NCBI GenBank assembly: GCA_032718475.1
Contig: JAUCBJ010001386.1
Coordinates: forward strand, 1-60,236
Direction: 5' to 3'
Origin: Nemertoderma westbladi
Taxonomy: Eukaryota > Xenacoelomorpha > Nemertodermatida > Nemertodermatidae
Length of the DNA stretch: 60,236 nt
The notes beneath the pieces were generated by a model. That model was not told where the DNA came from. It made no database searches and saw only the letters and a list, made by a program, of their open reading frames with translations. Each line of letters begins with the position of its first letter. The stretch's first letter is position 1. The position numbers were made by a program, and so were the translations under genes. Of the stretch, positions 25,477 through 37,819 are shown piece after piece.

Positions 25477-28400
25477 TCAGAGATACAAACTCGCGGCGAA
25501 CACTATATCTCGCTTAATAGTTGTAATCCCGTCGAGGAACTTCTTCTCGAGTTCGGTGTTCCCGATCGCCTTGGCGGCCTGGCACATCTCCCGTATAAGT
25601 TCCTCTAGACGCCGAATCATGCGGATGACGCTGCCTTCGAATATGTCGGTCATCTTGCAGATTTCGCTGAAGGGGGAACCTTTACTCCAGGCCAAACAGA
25701 CGTGCATCACATGGGGTTTAAACGAGTCCACGTATTCATCCTCGTCTAGATCGAGTTTAGCTTCCATCGATATCTTGGCTACTCGTCGCGCTGTGTCCAG
25801 CATCGCCTTAAATGGGAGAGTCAACTCATCCGGCACGTTGGGCAGTTCTTGCGATTTCTCCTGCAAAAATAGTTACAATATCGTCAATAAAATATATCAT
25901 TCCTTGTGTGGCGAGTCACTTATATAGCAGAGCCATTAGCGAATGAGTACTATTACTTATTAGCTCCTATTATATTTCGAGTTGCATCGAGTTCAAATAT
26001 CTCATTTTTCATATATAATAACTGTCTATTGTGTACAACAACAACACTAAAATAAATAGATTTATAGAGCGGAAATGGAAAATATACAATAATTAAAATT
26101 ACGCTGAGGCGGTTTAGAGATCACAAACAATAAAACAAGCAGGTCAAATAAAAATAGCGGGGTGGGGTCGAGATCTGAAATAAAAATAATTTGCGAACCC
26201 TATGTATAGGAGAGTCGAAAACAGCCTAAACAAAACAGACAAACAAACAAACAGACTGACGCTAGACCTAAAAGTGTAGGGTCTCAATCACTTCAGTGGA
26301 TCTAATAATAGTATTAGTTACCGTTCCATTGGAAAAATATTCGACAATTTTAGAAAAATCCCCTTTTTTGGTGATGGTTTGGGGTTACGTAACGAGTGTT
26401 GTGTAAGTATTCGTACCTGAAACACGAAACAGCTGAGCAAAGCGACGCACTGCTCGATGGATAGTGGATTAAAGACGCCATTAAAGATGAGATCGGTGGC
26501 GACAAGTTCGTCTGCGCACGATATCTCACAAGCGACGCGGCCTTTACGTTCTATAACGTCTGACTGCGTGCAATAACCCAACCGTCGCAACACCCGTTTA
26601 CGGTGCTTCAACTCCTCCAACTGGTAAACACTCCGAACCTTCTTTAAATCCTTCCGCTTGCACTTTATTTCTTCCTCGAGTTTCTTTTTCTCCCGGCATA
26701 CCTCCATTACTTCCTTAAGGTCGGCCCGTTTGTGGACTGGATGGGCGAACATGCGGCCTTCCAAGGCTTCAATCCGCGCGACCACGTCCAGGAAGGCGTC
26801 GTCCTTGATCCCCATCTCGTCGACGGGGTCTAACAACGGGATCCCATCCGGGAACCTGCGGGAGACCTCCCCGATGACGCGTCCTACGAGTCGGCGGTTG
26901 TCCGCGTCCCGCAGGTCCTTGGGGACGACGAGACGGACGCTGGAGATCGCCCCCAGCGCAGCGAGCAGCACCGGGACCACGGCCATCTCGCCGGCCCCCG
27001 GTGCGTCCGGCGGCCGTAACGGGGCCCCCGCCACCGAGTTGCGAACCGAGTCCTTGTCGCACTCCAGGAGAACGTCGAGCACGTACTCCGCGTCCCCGAG
27101 GCTCCCGGTTTTGGTAGCGGCGGCGCGGCGGTTGAAATTAACCACGGCACCCCAGCCGAATTCGGGCTGTCCCGTCGGCCGAACCAAGCGACCCGCCTGC
27201 ATGTAGGGCAACGCATATCGCGGTTTACGGATCCACTCCAACAATTCTAAACGCAAACGGGCCAAATTCTCTCGAATTTTAAAGTAGGAAGATATAGAGT
27301 CCCATCCATCTAAGGTTAAAGCGGCGTTGCGACGCTCTAAGTCCTTAACCTTGTCGATTAGTTGAGGGATTTTCGACTGGTTTTGGAACTGGTAGAAGGA
27401 TTTCTCGAGCATGTATTCTGGGTTGATCTCCTCCACACGGAGGAGGTTGAGTACCATGTTGTAGGTGAGATGGAAGGCGGAGTTGAGCGGACTCGGTTGG
27501 CCCTTTACGATGTCCCGAGCTACCGACGGCGTCATCTTCTCGTCCAACATCAGTATCACGATTCCCCGATCGTCGATGCCTCGCCGACCCGCTCTCCCGC
27601 TCATCTGGATGTACTCCCCGGAAAGGATCCAGCGGTGCTCCGTGCCGTCGAACTTTCGCGCGTTCGTAAAGACCACGGTTCGGGCCGGCATGTTGAGGCC
27701 CATCGCGAAGGTTTCAGTAGCGAACAGAGCCTTGAGGAGTCCCTCCGAGAAGAGAATCTCGATGGTCTCTTTTAGGATTGGGAGCAACCCGGAGTGGTGG
27801 ATCCCGATGCCCCGTTTAAGTATTGGAAGAACAGCTTCTACCTGCGAGACACAAACAAAGTAATACATCTCTAAATAATTAGATTAGGCGAAATACGTGA
27901 TGATCCGTAACTTTCTATTCGAACTTCAACTTACACTCATGGCTGTACATTACTATCCGAGTTGCATCTTCTCTTCGAGGTGTAACATACAATAATGTAA
28001 CATAAATTTATTTATTTCAACGCAACACTAATACAATATAAGTATTATGTTTGGAGATACCGGTAAATTGTAAACAGTAACTTACTATCCCAACTGCAAC
28101 GTACTACCCGAGCTGTAACTTACTGCCCGAGTTGTAACTTACTATCCGAGCTGTAACTTACTATCCGAGCTGTAAATTACTATCCGAGCTGTAACTTACT
28201 ATCCGAGCTGTAACTTACTATTCGAGCTGTAACTTACTATCCCAACTGTACCGTACTACCCGAGCTGTAACTTACTATCCGAGCTGTAATTTACTATCCG
28301 AGCTGTAACTTACTCTCTGACCTGTAACTTACAATCCCAGTTGTAACTTACTACCCGAGCTGTAACTTAACATTTGAACTGCAACTTATTATCGAGCTGT

Positions 28401-31400
28401 AACTTAATATCCAATCTGTAACTTACGACCCGAGCTGTAACTTACTCTCTGAGCTGTAACTTACTATCCCAGCTGTAACTTACTATCCCAACTGTAACGT
28501 ACTAACCGAGCTGTAACTTACTGCCCGAGTTGTAACTTACTATCGGAGCTGTAACTTACTATCCGAGCTGTAACTTACTATCCGAGCTGTAACTTACTAC
28601 CCGAGCTGTAACTTACTATCCGAGCTGTAACTTACTATCCGAGCTCTAACTTACTATCCGAGCTGTAACTTACTCTCTGACCTGTAACTTACAATCCCAG
28701 ATGTAACTTACTACCCGAGCTGTAACTTACTACCCGAGCTGTAACTTACTACCCGAGCTGTAACTTACTACCCGAGCTGTAACTTACTATCTGAGCTGTA
28801 ACTTACTATCCGAGTTGTAACTTACCATCCCAGCTGTAACTTACTATCCGAGCTGTAACTTACTACCCGAGCTGTGAAAAGTGAAAACCTGGTATTATTC
28901 ACATGGGCGGCTTTGAATGGTCTGAATGGTTGTATGGTCACAGAGAATAAAACGGAATTGTAAGGTTCGATTATTAAAGGCTGCAGAAGAACCAGTACTG
29001 CTGGCTGAGGACACCCAACCTTTGGATGTCACATACACAAGAATGTTGGGGGTCGATTCTCCTTAAAGGTGGCCTAGGGGGTGGCCGAGACTTCGAATTA
29101 AAATTTTCGTATAAATAATTTACTTAATGAATAAAGTTATACATCATGTGGATAATTTTAAGTTATTTATCAACATAAGTCGGTTCAATTTGTGTCAAAT
29201 ATGATGCACACATCTCCAACCACACCTTTAAGGAGTTGTGGCGGCGCAATTTTGCTGGTAAGCTGGCATAGCATTATCATTCTCAATGATGCTTGCTGAT
29301 TACAGATAGATCCATCCGATCCACAAACTTCCCTGAGGTAACTTGCGATCCCCAAACTTACCTGAGGTAACTTGCGATCCCCAAGCTTACCTGGGGTAAC
29401 TTGCGATCCCCAAGCTTACCTGGGGTAACTTGCGTTCCCCAAACTTACCTGAGGTAACTTGCGATCCCCAAACTCACCTGGGGTAACTTGCGATCCCCAA
29501 ACTTTTGGGGTAACTTGCGATCCCCACACTTATCTCAGGTAACTTGCTATCCCCAAACTTACCTGGGGTAACTTGCGATCCCCAAACTTACCTGGGGTAA
29601 CTTGCGATCCCCAAGCTTACCTGGGGTAACTTGCGATCCCCAAACTTACCAAACTTACCTGGGGTAACTTGCGATCCCCAAACTTTTGGGGTAACTTGCG
29701 ATCCCCAAACTAACCTGAGGTAACTTGCGATCCCCAAACTTACCTTAGGTAACTTGCGATCCCCAAACTTACCTGGGATAACTTGCGATCCCCAAACTCA
29801 CCTGGGGTAACTTGCGATCCTCATCGGATAAGCAACTCATGGCGTTACTAAAGACCTCCTCGACCAGTGATTTCTCCTCGATTGAGTTGAAGTCCAACTT
29901 GGCCATCTGCAGCGCGTAATTCTCGCAGTCCCGACGGCTGAAACTGAACACGATGACTGGTTGGAAGTTCCGCTCCATTATCATCTTAACTATCTTGAAT
30001 ATCTGAGGCGCGCCCTTCTGCTTGCGGCCACCTTCTCCGGAGGAGCCCTGGAGGACAACCATAGCTGCGTTGAAGTTCTCCTCCCGGAAGACCCCCTGCT
30101 CGTCGACTACAAGATGCAACCCATCGCCTCCAGCCGGGTAGACGTAGTGCTGTAACGGTACGGGACGGTAATCCGTGTAGACCACATGGCAGGGCTGGCA
30201 GTGGAGTTCCGATATCCAGCCGGCGAACTGGCGGGCGTTTGGAATCGTGGCAGAAAGGAACACAAACCTGTGAAGGTAACAATGAGTGGCAGGAGACTAA
30301 ACAACGAGATGGGGGAATAAACAACGAGTTAGGGGAATTAACAACGAGTTAGGCGAATTAACAACGAGTTAGGGGAATAAACAACGAGTTAGGGGAATAA
30401 ACAACGAGTTAGGGGAATAAACAACGATGTAGGGGAATAATCAACGAGTTAGGGGAATAAACAACGATGTAGGGGAATAATCAACTAGTTAGGGGAATAA
30501 ACAGCGAGTTAGTGGAAAGTTAGTCCTCCCCAACCAAGATCAATCTAAATGTGCGTCCGGTAGAAGGATTATGGTCTCCTCCCAGACTTACCTAACTGCG
30601 TCCGGTAGAAGGATTATGGTCTCCTCCCAGACTTACCTAACTGCGTCCGGTAGAAGGATTATGGTCTCCTCCCAGACTCACCTAACTGCGTCCGGTAGAA
30701 GGATTATGGTCTCCTCCCAGACTCACCTAACTGCGTCCGGTAGAAGGATTATGGTCTCCTCCCAGACTTACCTAACTGCGTCCGGTAGAAGGATTATGGT
30801 CTCCTCCCAGACTTACCTAACTGCGTCCGGTAGAAGGATTACGGTCTCCTCCCAGACTCACCTAACTGCGTCCGGTAGAAGGATTATGGTCTCCTCCCAG
30901 ACTTACCTAACTGCGTCCGGTAGAAGGATTATGGTCTCCTCCCAGACTTACCTAACTGCGTCCGGTAGAAGGATTACGGTCTCCTCCCAGACTCACCTAA
31001 CTGCGCCGGTAGAAGGATTATGGTCTCCTCCCAGACTTACCTAACTGCGTCCGGTAGAAGGATTATGGTCTCCTCCCAGACTTACCTAACTGCGTCCGGT
31101 AGAAGGATTATGGTCTCCTCCCAGACTTACCTAACTGCGTCCGGTAGAAGGATTATGGTCTCCTCCCAGACTCACCTAACTGCGTCCGGTAGAAAGATTA
31201 TGGTCTCCTCCCAGACTCACCTAACTGCGTCCGGTAGAAGGATTATGGTCTCCTCCCAGACTTACCTAACTGCGTCCGGTAGAAGGATTATGGTCTCCTC
31301 CCAGACCACCCCTCTGTAGGGGTCTGTCATATAATGAATCTCATCAAAGACAACCCAGGCCACCTCCCGGACTATCTCGGAACCCCGGTACAGCATACTC

Positions 31401-32308
31401 CGTAGTATCTCGGTCGTCATCACGATACAGCTGGCGGCGGGGTTAATAGTGACGTCACCAGTCATCAACCCTACGTCACTGAACTCTTCTAACATCTCAC
31501 GATACTTCTGGTTACTTAAAGCTTTTATCGGTGACGTGTAGATGACGCGTTGTTTATCCCTTAACGACATTGCGATAGCGTATTCCGCCACCACAGTCTT
31601 CCCTGCGCTCGTGTGCGCCGATACCAACACAGAGCGGTTGTTCTCCAGGACTCGTATAGCCTCCTGTTGGAAGGGGTCTAGTACAAAGGGGTAGGTCTTA
31701 GCAGGGGCGTCTGGAGAGGCTCGCAATGGGGTGAACTCCATGGAGGCAGGAAGGGTGCACTCGTGGGTGCAAAGTTCCTGGGTGTCGATCGAGATGTGCT
31801 GCACCATGGAGATTCCCTCCAGGAGGTTGTCCTCGGTTACCAGGGCAACCGAGACCGGGGCACCCTTCTCCGGCGTGTCCAACGGAACCTCGATGGTCCC
31901 GTTGATTAGAGTTCCGTCGGGCCCATTAGTGGCAATACGGTCCGGGGATGAGGGGTTGCAAACGGGAGGGGAGATTGGGGAGTCAACAGGGGACATTGGG
32001 GAATCAACAGTTAAATCTTTAACAATTGCTTTATGGTCGCGTTTAGATGATCTCTTTTTACTTTTAGACTTGTCTTTGCGTTTAGCGTTTGTATCGTCCT
32101 TGGACTTTTTAGATGGAATATGTTCTACAACCACTGGAGGTGGAGAGTGCGTAGCGGGAGCAGCCTTGGTACCTGTACCGTCGACAATTGGTTTATCGGC
32201 AGGTTCTGAGATCGGATTCCGCTTCCTGGGAGGGCGACGTGATGATTTGGATTCATTTTCGTCTTCATCAAATACATCAAACAACATAGGATCTCCAAAA
32301 CCCGCCAT
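25477..32308 (-). CDS. MTREX: Exosome RNA helicase MTR4, complete four-exon gene
   Basis: A Ski2-like DExH helicase that unwinds RNA for the nuclear exosome in TRAMP, NEXT and PAXT complexes. Exons on the minus strand: 32308-31266, 30267-29802, 27841-26417 and 25860-25477 (TGA). Phases join exactly, giving 1,105 residues (human MTREX is about 1,040). The N-terminus [12 protein letters not shown] matches the conserved MTR4 motif that docks on RRP6-RRP47 and supports the chosen ATG. Residues about 20-190 are Lys/Ser-rich and variable. Motif I AHTSAGKT is at 231-238, DEIH at 322-325, SAT at 353-355 and [10 protein letters not shown] at 582-591. The arch/KOW insert and the C-terminal DSHCT domain, ending [11 protein letters not shown], follow. 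SKI2 was considered, but DEIH, the [11 protein letters not shown] segment and the arch sequence fit MTR4. Introns 1 and 2 begin with arrays copied from the exon ends. The 555-bp intron 3 has no notable content. Confidence 0.97.
28080..28876 (-). repeat. 19-bp array in MTREX intron 2
   Basis: About 40 units; on the gene's sense strand each reads GTAAGTTACAGCTCGGATA with small variations (CGGGTA, CAGATA, TCAGAGA). Each contains a consensus-like GTAAGT donor and TTACAG. The core GGATAGTAAGTTAC matches 12 of 14 bases of the exon-2 end GGATCGCAAGTTAC, so it may be an old, diverged relative of the neighbouring array. The sequence at 27842-28079 is unremarkable. Confidence 0.88.
28955..29295 (+). 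mobile_element. Degraded LINE 3'-end fragment
   Basis: Short blocks match the C-terminal part of the LINE at 4760-5230: TTCGATTATTAAAGG, CTGGCTGAGGACACC, CACATACACAAGAATG, CACATCTCCAACCA and GAGTTGTGGCGG, in order. The fragment is in the + orientation, opposite to MTREX, in intron 2. Other sequence interrupts it. Confidence 0.65.
29306..29801 (-). repeat. 29-bp array copied from the MTREX exon 2 / intron 2 junction
   Basis: About 17 units. On the sense strand a unit is the last 19 nt of exon 2 (GGATCGCAAGTTACCCCAG) followed by about 10 intron nt (GTAAGTTTGG or GTGAGTTTGG). The array starts at the real donor and runs into the intron, so each unit offers another CCCCAG/GTAAGT donor. Variants include shortened units with CCAAAAG. 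Use of a downstream donor would shift the frame, since 29 is not a multiple of three. Confidence 0.9.
30300..30520 (-). repeat. 20-bp array near the 3' end of MTREX intron 1
   Basis: About 11 units; on the sense strand each reads TTATTCCCCTAACTCGTTGT. Every unit carries CTAAC, a good match to the animal branch-point consensus. The array ends about 35 nt before the acceptor CTTCACAG at 30268. So intron 1 has repeated donors at its start and repeated branch-like motifs at its end. Confidence 0.88.
30571..31265 (-). repeat. 45-bp array copied from the MTREX exon 1 / intron 1 junction
   Basis: Sixteen units (one 44 bp). On the sense strand each is GTAAGT followed by a copy of the last 39 nt of exon 1, from CTGGGAGGAGACC to GACGCAGTTAG. 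The array begins exactly at the true donor at 31265. Each unit therefore holds GCAGTTAG/GTAAGT. The + strand open frames here are repeat shadows. Read on through the donor the gene frame hits TAA at once, so retention would truncate the protein. Confidence 0.93.
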
Positions 32309-33010
32309 TATTATGTATTACGAACAGCAATATGCAATAGGCCTACAGCAAAAATGCAGTAGTGAGTGCAGGAGCAGGAGTGACCTAGGTGCCGGCAAGT
32401 CCACCGGTACCGGTACTGATTTTTGGATTTATAACTACCGGTGTGGTGTTCGGTGTAACCCTTGCTAGTTCAGTCAGTAGTTGGTACTGGTAGTACTACC
32501 GGTATTACCCGGTGCCACTAGTGCTAGTGCAGCCTCAGTGCTGCAGTGCAGTGCAGTATCGGTTATACTGAAAACTGATCACATAAGATTAGATATTGAG
32601 GTTACGGTGGCTGAATGTGGCCAATTTCATTAATTTTAAAAATGGGAAATATAAAAAAGAAATTAATGATAAATATAATCTATACCTATAAAAGTCAAAT
32701 AATCTCTCTCTGTCTATCTGTCTCTCTGTTGTGCTCGAACTCTTCCACAACGGGCTGAGCCTGAGGGATTGCGCTGGGACTTGGCATTGGCAGATTGGCA
32801 TGTATGTGTGTATAACTTTAACGAGCGCTCATTATAGGCCACTTTTCGAAAAGTTTAATTCACGTTCGGTACCGGTACCGCGGGATACCGGTTAACCCGC
32901 CTCGGGTAATTGCTAGCTAGTTTAATATAAAAATAAATTAATGAAATTTTTGATTATGATTCAATAATAAGAAATTAATGAAATATAATTTTTTTTAAAT
33001 TTACATACTT
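32309..33010. other. Intergenic DNA upstream of MTREX
   Basis: Presumed MTREX promoter side. It contains CCACCGGTACCGGTACTG (32400) and GGTACCGGTACCGCGG (32869), palindromic words that recur in the window. No TATA box is convincing. AT-rich short repeats (AATTAATGAAAT) occupy 32930-33010. Confidence 0.4.
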
Positions 33011-33164
33011 TTTTTTAATGCACATTTAAATAATAATAATAATAAAATACATGACATAATACAATTAACGAACAAAGCAACACAAAAACAGCACTGACAA
33101 TGGGAAACAACAAAGAGTTAAAATTCGTCTGCCAGCCCAACACCGCGCAGACCCGCCCCGTCAC

Positions 33165-33755
33165 CAAATCCGAGAGCCCGCCAAGACCGACGTCCCCCTC
33201 GGAGGCAGAGGGAGTTGGACCGGAGGAGCGCGAACTGCAGCCGCCGGCGAACACCCCCCAGAACGCACGCGAGGCCCCTCTCTCTCATACCATCCCGCCT
33301 CGACACAAGTGTCTCGGCGAGATGGCGGATTAGGATCTGGGCCTCATCGCACCATACTCCATCAGTGGTGCCGACCAATGGGGTGAACGCCATCCTCCGG
33401 TCCTCGCATACGGTGTGGTAGTGCAGCTTCTTCAGCCTGCACCGCTGCTCCAATAGCGACTCGGTCGAACGGTTGGTCTGGGCGTAGGAGGTGGCGTCAG
33501 CGTTTATAACCGCGATATCAAACGACGCCACTCTCTGATTAGCCCAGACCCCCCGCGCGACCAAGTCCGACCACACTCCCCCTACCTCCCGACCCTCTCT
33601 GTCAAGGTAACCCCGGGACAGGGTCACCTCCCGTTCAACGTTCGAGTTCCCGAACACGGAAGCCAAAAGGTCCCCGAAGACCTCACGAATCTCATCGTGG
33701 CGTTTCACGATCAGCCCGCCAGACTTGCAGCTCAGTGCGTGGGTGGTGGAGAAAT
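33165..33755 (-). pseudogene. C-terminal domain fragment of a retroelement-type protein
   Basis: An open frame on the minus strand begins without a start in ALSCKSGGLIVKRHDEIR and continues through GVWSDLVARGVW, SFDIAVINADATSY and AFTPLVGTTDGVW to LRSNSLCLRGG. I recognise this layout from the C-terminal region often found behind reverse transcriptase in invertebrate retroelements, plausibly a PD-(D/E)XK-like nuclease fold; this is from memory and unverified. No RT is attached and AT-rich repeats flank both sides, so it is a truncated relic. Frame and coding bias look intact, suggesting a fairly recent copy. GC content is much higher than in its surroundings. Confidence 0.5.
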
Positions 33756-33939
33756 GAAATATAATTCAACCAGAAAAAAAATTAATGGAATATAATTCAG
33801 CTGAGAAAAGAAATTAATAATGAAATATAATTCTAACATTTTGGAGGGAAATTTGAAATATCTAGCTAAGTGCAGTAAATTGTCCAGTTCTGTACGCGCG
33901 TACCTCCCGTTTCTTTGCTTTTAATCAGTTTAAGCTGAA

Positions 33940-35198
33940 ACTTGGTAGATTTGTTTTGTACTAGACCATTAGCTGTTTCGTTCAAAGGAGGCAATCCGTC
34001 TGCAGTTCTCCGTCTGCCGCTAGAAGGAGAAATAACAGAAATTGAAATCCTTTGACCCATTATGTTATTTATGACCAGCTCAAGCTGCAACTTTGCAGTT
34101 CCAGTTATACATGCTACTGTAGACCGTCAAGTCAACCATCCATTGGCTGTGGGGCGAGCCATTGGCGAGTTGTCTGTCGTCGTAAATTTTTGATCGCTAA
34201 TAACTCGGTTATTCCTTGATGAAATTAAACGAAACTTGGTAAGTATGTAGTCCGTCAAAAGTTTAGAAAGAATCTGAAATTTCGTCAAAAACGAACGAAC
34301 GCAACGAGGCACAAGAGGAGGACGAGTATTGTGTTGAAGACTTTCTCGTTAATGGTACCCATATGCTATAGGCTTTGCTCACTTCGTGCTGCGCGAAGAC
34401 CCCACGAACGTCTTTGTTAGGTATGAAAGACTTTGGAGTCATTGTTACTGATAGCATGCAGCGTACTACTTCGTTTTAAATATTAATACTTGGTTGTAAC
34501 AATTTAATAAAAATTTACAATACTACTGTATTAAAATTACCACTGCATAAAAGTACCGGTAGAGGCCTAATATTTTATTCTTAAATTGTTACTTTTTCGC
34601 TCGAATAGGCCTATACCACGAATAAAAGTTTCACTTTTTTTCTCTAGAGAAAAAAGTAATGATTGCGTTTGATTTTATACTTTTTTTCATGGCGAAAGAA
34701 GTAAATTAAAATATTGTTGATGGAATTTCTTAAATTTTATTACATGTGGTAAAAGAGCATCGACGTAGAAAAGCTTTGCACGTAATTTGAGCCAAATCCA
34801 TTCACTCACTCAAATCAAAACTTATTACAACTTTAGTGTCTACGCGGCGAACTCCAAAATGGAACTCAATATCCAATATTGGTTTATGTAGTTAAGCGGC
34901 TCTCTAGTCAGAGGAGTAGCGACGGGGGGGGGGGGCGTTTCCCCGGGCGCACTCACACAAGGGCGCTGAAATTTCAGGGAATTCTTGTAAAAATAGGATA
35001 AATCAGTGAAAATTTAGGGATTGTGATACAGTACTGTATAATTATAATAAATAACATATAATGGTTCAGGTTCAGGGGCAAGGATATCAATTTCAGATAT
35101 TTATTTCAGATTTTATTTCAGATATCCTTCTAGCGGCAGACAGAGAACTGCAGACGGATTTCCTCCTTTGAACTAAACAGCTAATGGTCTAGTACAAA
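33940..35198. repeat. Inverted repeat pair about 1.1 kb apart
   Basis: The segment at 33942-34032 (ACTAGACCATTAGCTGTTTC, GTCTGCAGTTCTC, GTCTGCCGCTAGAAGGA) returns as its reverse complement at about 35117-35198. The interior holds related CCATTGGCTGTGGGG-type sequence (34136), a G12 run at 34924-34935 and AT-rich DNA. No transposase frame is seen. It may be two opposite copies of one short element or the ends of a larger non-autonomous one. Confidence 0.6.
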
Positions 35199-35204
35199 TC
35201 TGCC

Positions 35205-37819
35205 AGGTCAGGTCAGGTATTCTAGGTCATTGATCAAGAAAACTTGCCACCTCCATGCAGCATGAAGGAGGTGCCACATGTAGCTGCATAGACCCTCTTA
35301 CTAGGGCAAATCTGGTCCTGTAACTAGGACCCCCTTCGTTCTGGGATAAGGACGCCGTTGGTCCTGGATTAAGGACCCATATACTTGGCTGCAGGGGTAT
35401 ATGGCCTGGCCAGGCAGATGGTGATCTACCAATGGATGGTCAGGAGTAGAGTGTTGTCATGTTCACTCTGAGTGCACTTCACTGCGACCTGCACCTGGCA
35501 GCAGGGGTACAGGGCATGACCCAGCAGATGAGCTGCACAGCCAATGGTGGGTCATGTGCGCCAGAGTAGATATGGATGATGGGCCTCATATCTGACTCCA
35601 CTGCGACACCCACCCTGTGGAACGGCAAACCAGGGTGTGGTATTTGCCCCGAGAGCTAACTCGGCAAAAAAGCACCCCCCAACCCCCCACTATGGATTAC
35701 ATTAGTAATGCGGAGGTCCGGCCACTAGAGGCCAGTGGAATTACCGGACACAATCGGCCTCACAGGCGTCAGTTATCTCCTGACCGGCTGCCTGTCTCAC
35801 CCCCTACTGGAGAGAGAGAAGCCAACAATTCGTTGAGTCCCTTTCCTGATGACCTTTCTGGCCCAAACCCCGGGTCACCAGGGAGGCCAGGTTGTGAGGG
35901 GGAGAGGGATTTTGGAGTTGGAGGCTACTCTCATGTTCCACCCCGACCAACAAAGCCATTGGTGAATCTGAGGCAAGTCACTAGACTAGCCTCAGTAAAC
36001 ACACACTCGGGTCCCCAATGCGACAAGGTGAGCTGACTGCCTTGGCAGATAAGCTTTCTCTTAGCGCAGTGGGTGTTCAAGAGCACCGAATGCAGTCTGG
36101 ACAGACTGATGAGGTTCTGATTAAGGACATGGGGGGCGGTTGGCGACACGCCCTCGCGTCAGCAGATGATAGTGGCAATGGTGGTATTGGTCTATTGATG
36201 AATCCAACTGCACATGCAGCATTGGACAAAATAGACCAAATCTCTAACCGCATCATCCGTTGCCACTTCTCATGTTCTGGAAGACTGGCTAAGAAGTTTC
36301 CTAAGGTGGTTCTGATTGTGTGCTACTCTCCAACTAGTGTTGCCCCTGTAGAGGAGGTGGAAAATTTCTACCACAATCTACAAGCAGCTACTGATGGAGT
36401 GGACCAGCATGCATTCTTAACATTCCTGGGAGACTTTAATGCAAGTCTGCATCAATCACCTACATCGCCCTGGGTCTATAGCAATAGTGTCAACCGAAAT
36501 TCCGTCCATCTTCAGGATTTTATCTCTGGAAATGGATTGTTTTCGGCTGGAACCCAGTTCAAGAAGCTTCCCAGTTCAAGATGGACTCACAGTGGACCCA
36601 GTGGTCACAAGTCCCAGATAGACCATATTCTGTTTCGTAGGAAGTACAGGAGCTCTATACAAGACTGTAACGCATTTACACTTCGACCCTTCTCCAGTGA
36701 TCACCGCCTTATTGTGGCCAAGGTAAGACTTAGTCTGCGTGCTAGCAGAACAACGAAATCTGCCTTGCCGCGGCATGACTGGTCCTCTCTGTTGCAACAG
36801 CCAAGTGTGAGATCCAGCTTCACACTACAGCTGAGCAACAGGTATGAGGTTCTTGCCTCTGAGGCGGCAGATCACTGTGAGGGCTATACTGCCTTCACAG
36901 AAGCAGTTAAGTTAGCAGCTGCAGAAACAGTTCCTGTATACCCTCGAAACAGGAAAAGGCCCCCCTGGTGCCGAAATGACCTTCATAAGGCGCAGAAAGA
37001 GTCCCGACTCAAACAGACTACAGCGGCCAAGAATACAGTTAAGGCTGCATCTAGGTCCCTGAACAGGCAGTACTCTGTTAATCTACAGGAGCTAATAAAC
37101 CAACAGGTTGATGCCATCAATGATGCTGACGACAGCAGGCAATCAACCCAGGCATGGAAATCGATCAACTTGCTTACTGGGCGTAAAAGCCAACCAACCA
37201 CCAAGGTTAAGGCTGAATCACCAGCCGATCGCCTCAATGGTTGGAAGGCCCACTTTGAAAAGCTCCTCAATAATGACAGGGTATTGCCGGATAACTTTAT
37301 AGAAGTAAAAGTGTCTGAGTCTGTACTCCCAGATATTCCCATTGGCGATATCTCCTTTGCAGAAGTGAAGGCTGCTGCAAAGAGCCATAAGACCAATCGT
37401 GCCAGTGGAGTAGACGGTGTTCAGCCTGAGGTCTTTAAAATACCGGAGTGTTTAAAGCTCATCTATCCCATCATAGTAGACATGTACCGTACAACAAGAG
37501 TCCCACAAGAAATGAAAACAAATAAGTTGGTGCCAGTTCCCAAGAAGGGCAACCTAACACTCTATGGTTCTTTTCGGGGAATCTCATTGATCTCGATTGC
37601 TGCAAAGCTATACAATAGAATTCTATTAAATCGCATCAGGGATCCCATTGAGAGACTGCTCCGTGGAAATCAGAATGGGTTCCGTAAAGGTCGTGGGACC
37701 ATGGAGCCCATTTTGGCACTTAGAAGGATAATTGAAGAGTTATCAAAAAAGAAAGACAGGCATCTGGCTGTTATCTTTGTTGACTTCTTCAAGGCCTTTG
37801 ATTCAGTTTCCCGCTCACG
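35205..37819 (+). mobile_element. Non-LTR retrotransposon copy 2, 3'-truncated in the RT
   Basis: The best-preserved copy. It has about 430 bp of extra 5' sequence not found in copy 1, then a reading frame open from 36018 through the endonuclease (QEHR, GDFNA, SDHRL) into RT motif A ([12 protein letters not shown]). It breaks off at about 37819 and joins an unrelated repeat containing a G run, which supplies the last ~37 codons and the stop of the 637-codon open frame (36018-37931). RT motifs with FADD are missing, so it cannot move on its own. The frame upstream (35617-36036) is in a different phase, suggesting one frameshift or an ORF boundary. Confidence 0.92.

Noticed and set aside
26658-27775. 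Plus-strand and alternative-frame ORFs across MTREX exon 3
   Set aside because: They overlap the conserved helicase frame and have no recognisable domain; they follow from the GC-rich coding sequence.
25477-32308. SKI2 (cytoplasmic) instead of MTR4
   Set aside because: The DEIH motif, the FGD-LF-VF N-terminal motif, the [11 protein letters not shown] segment and the arch domain resemble MTR4 more closely than SKI2.
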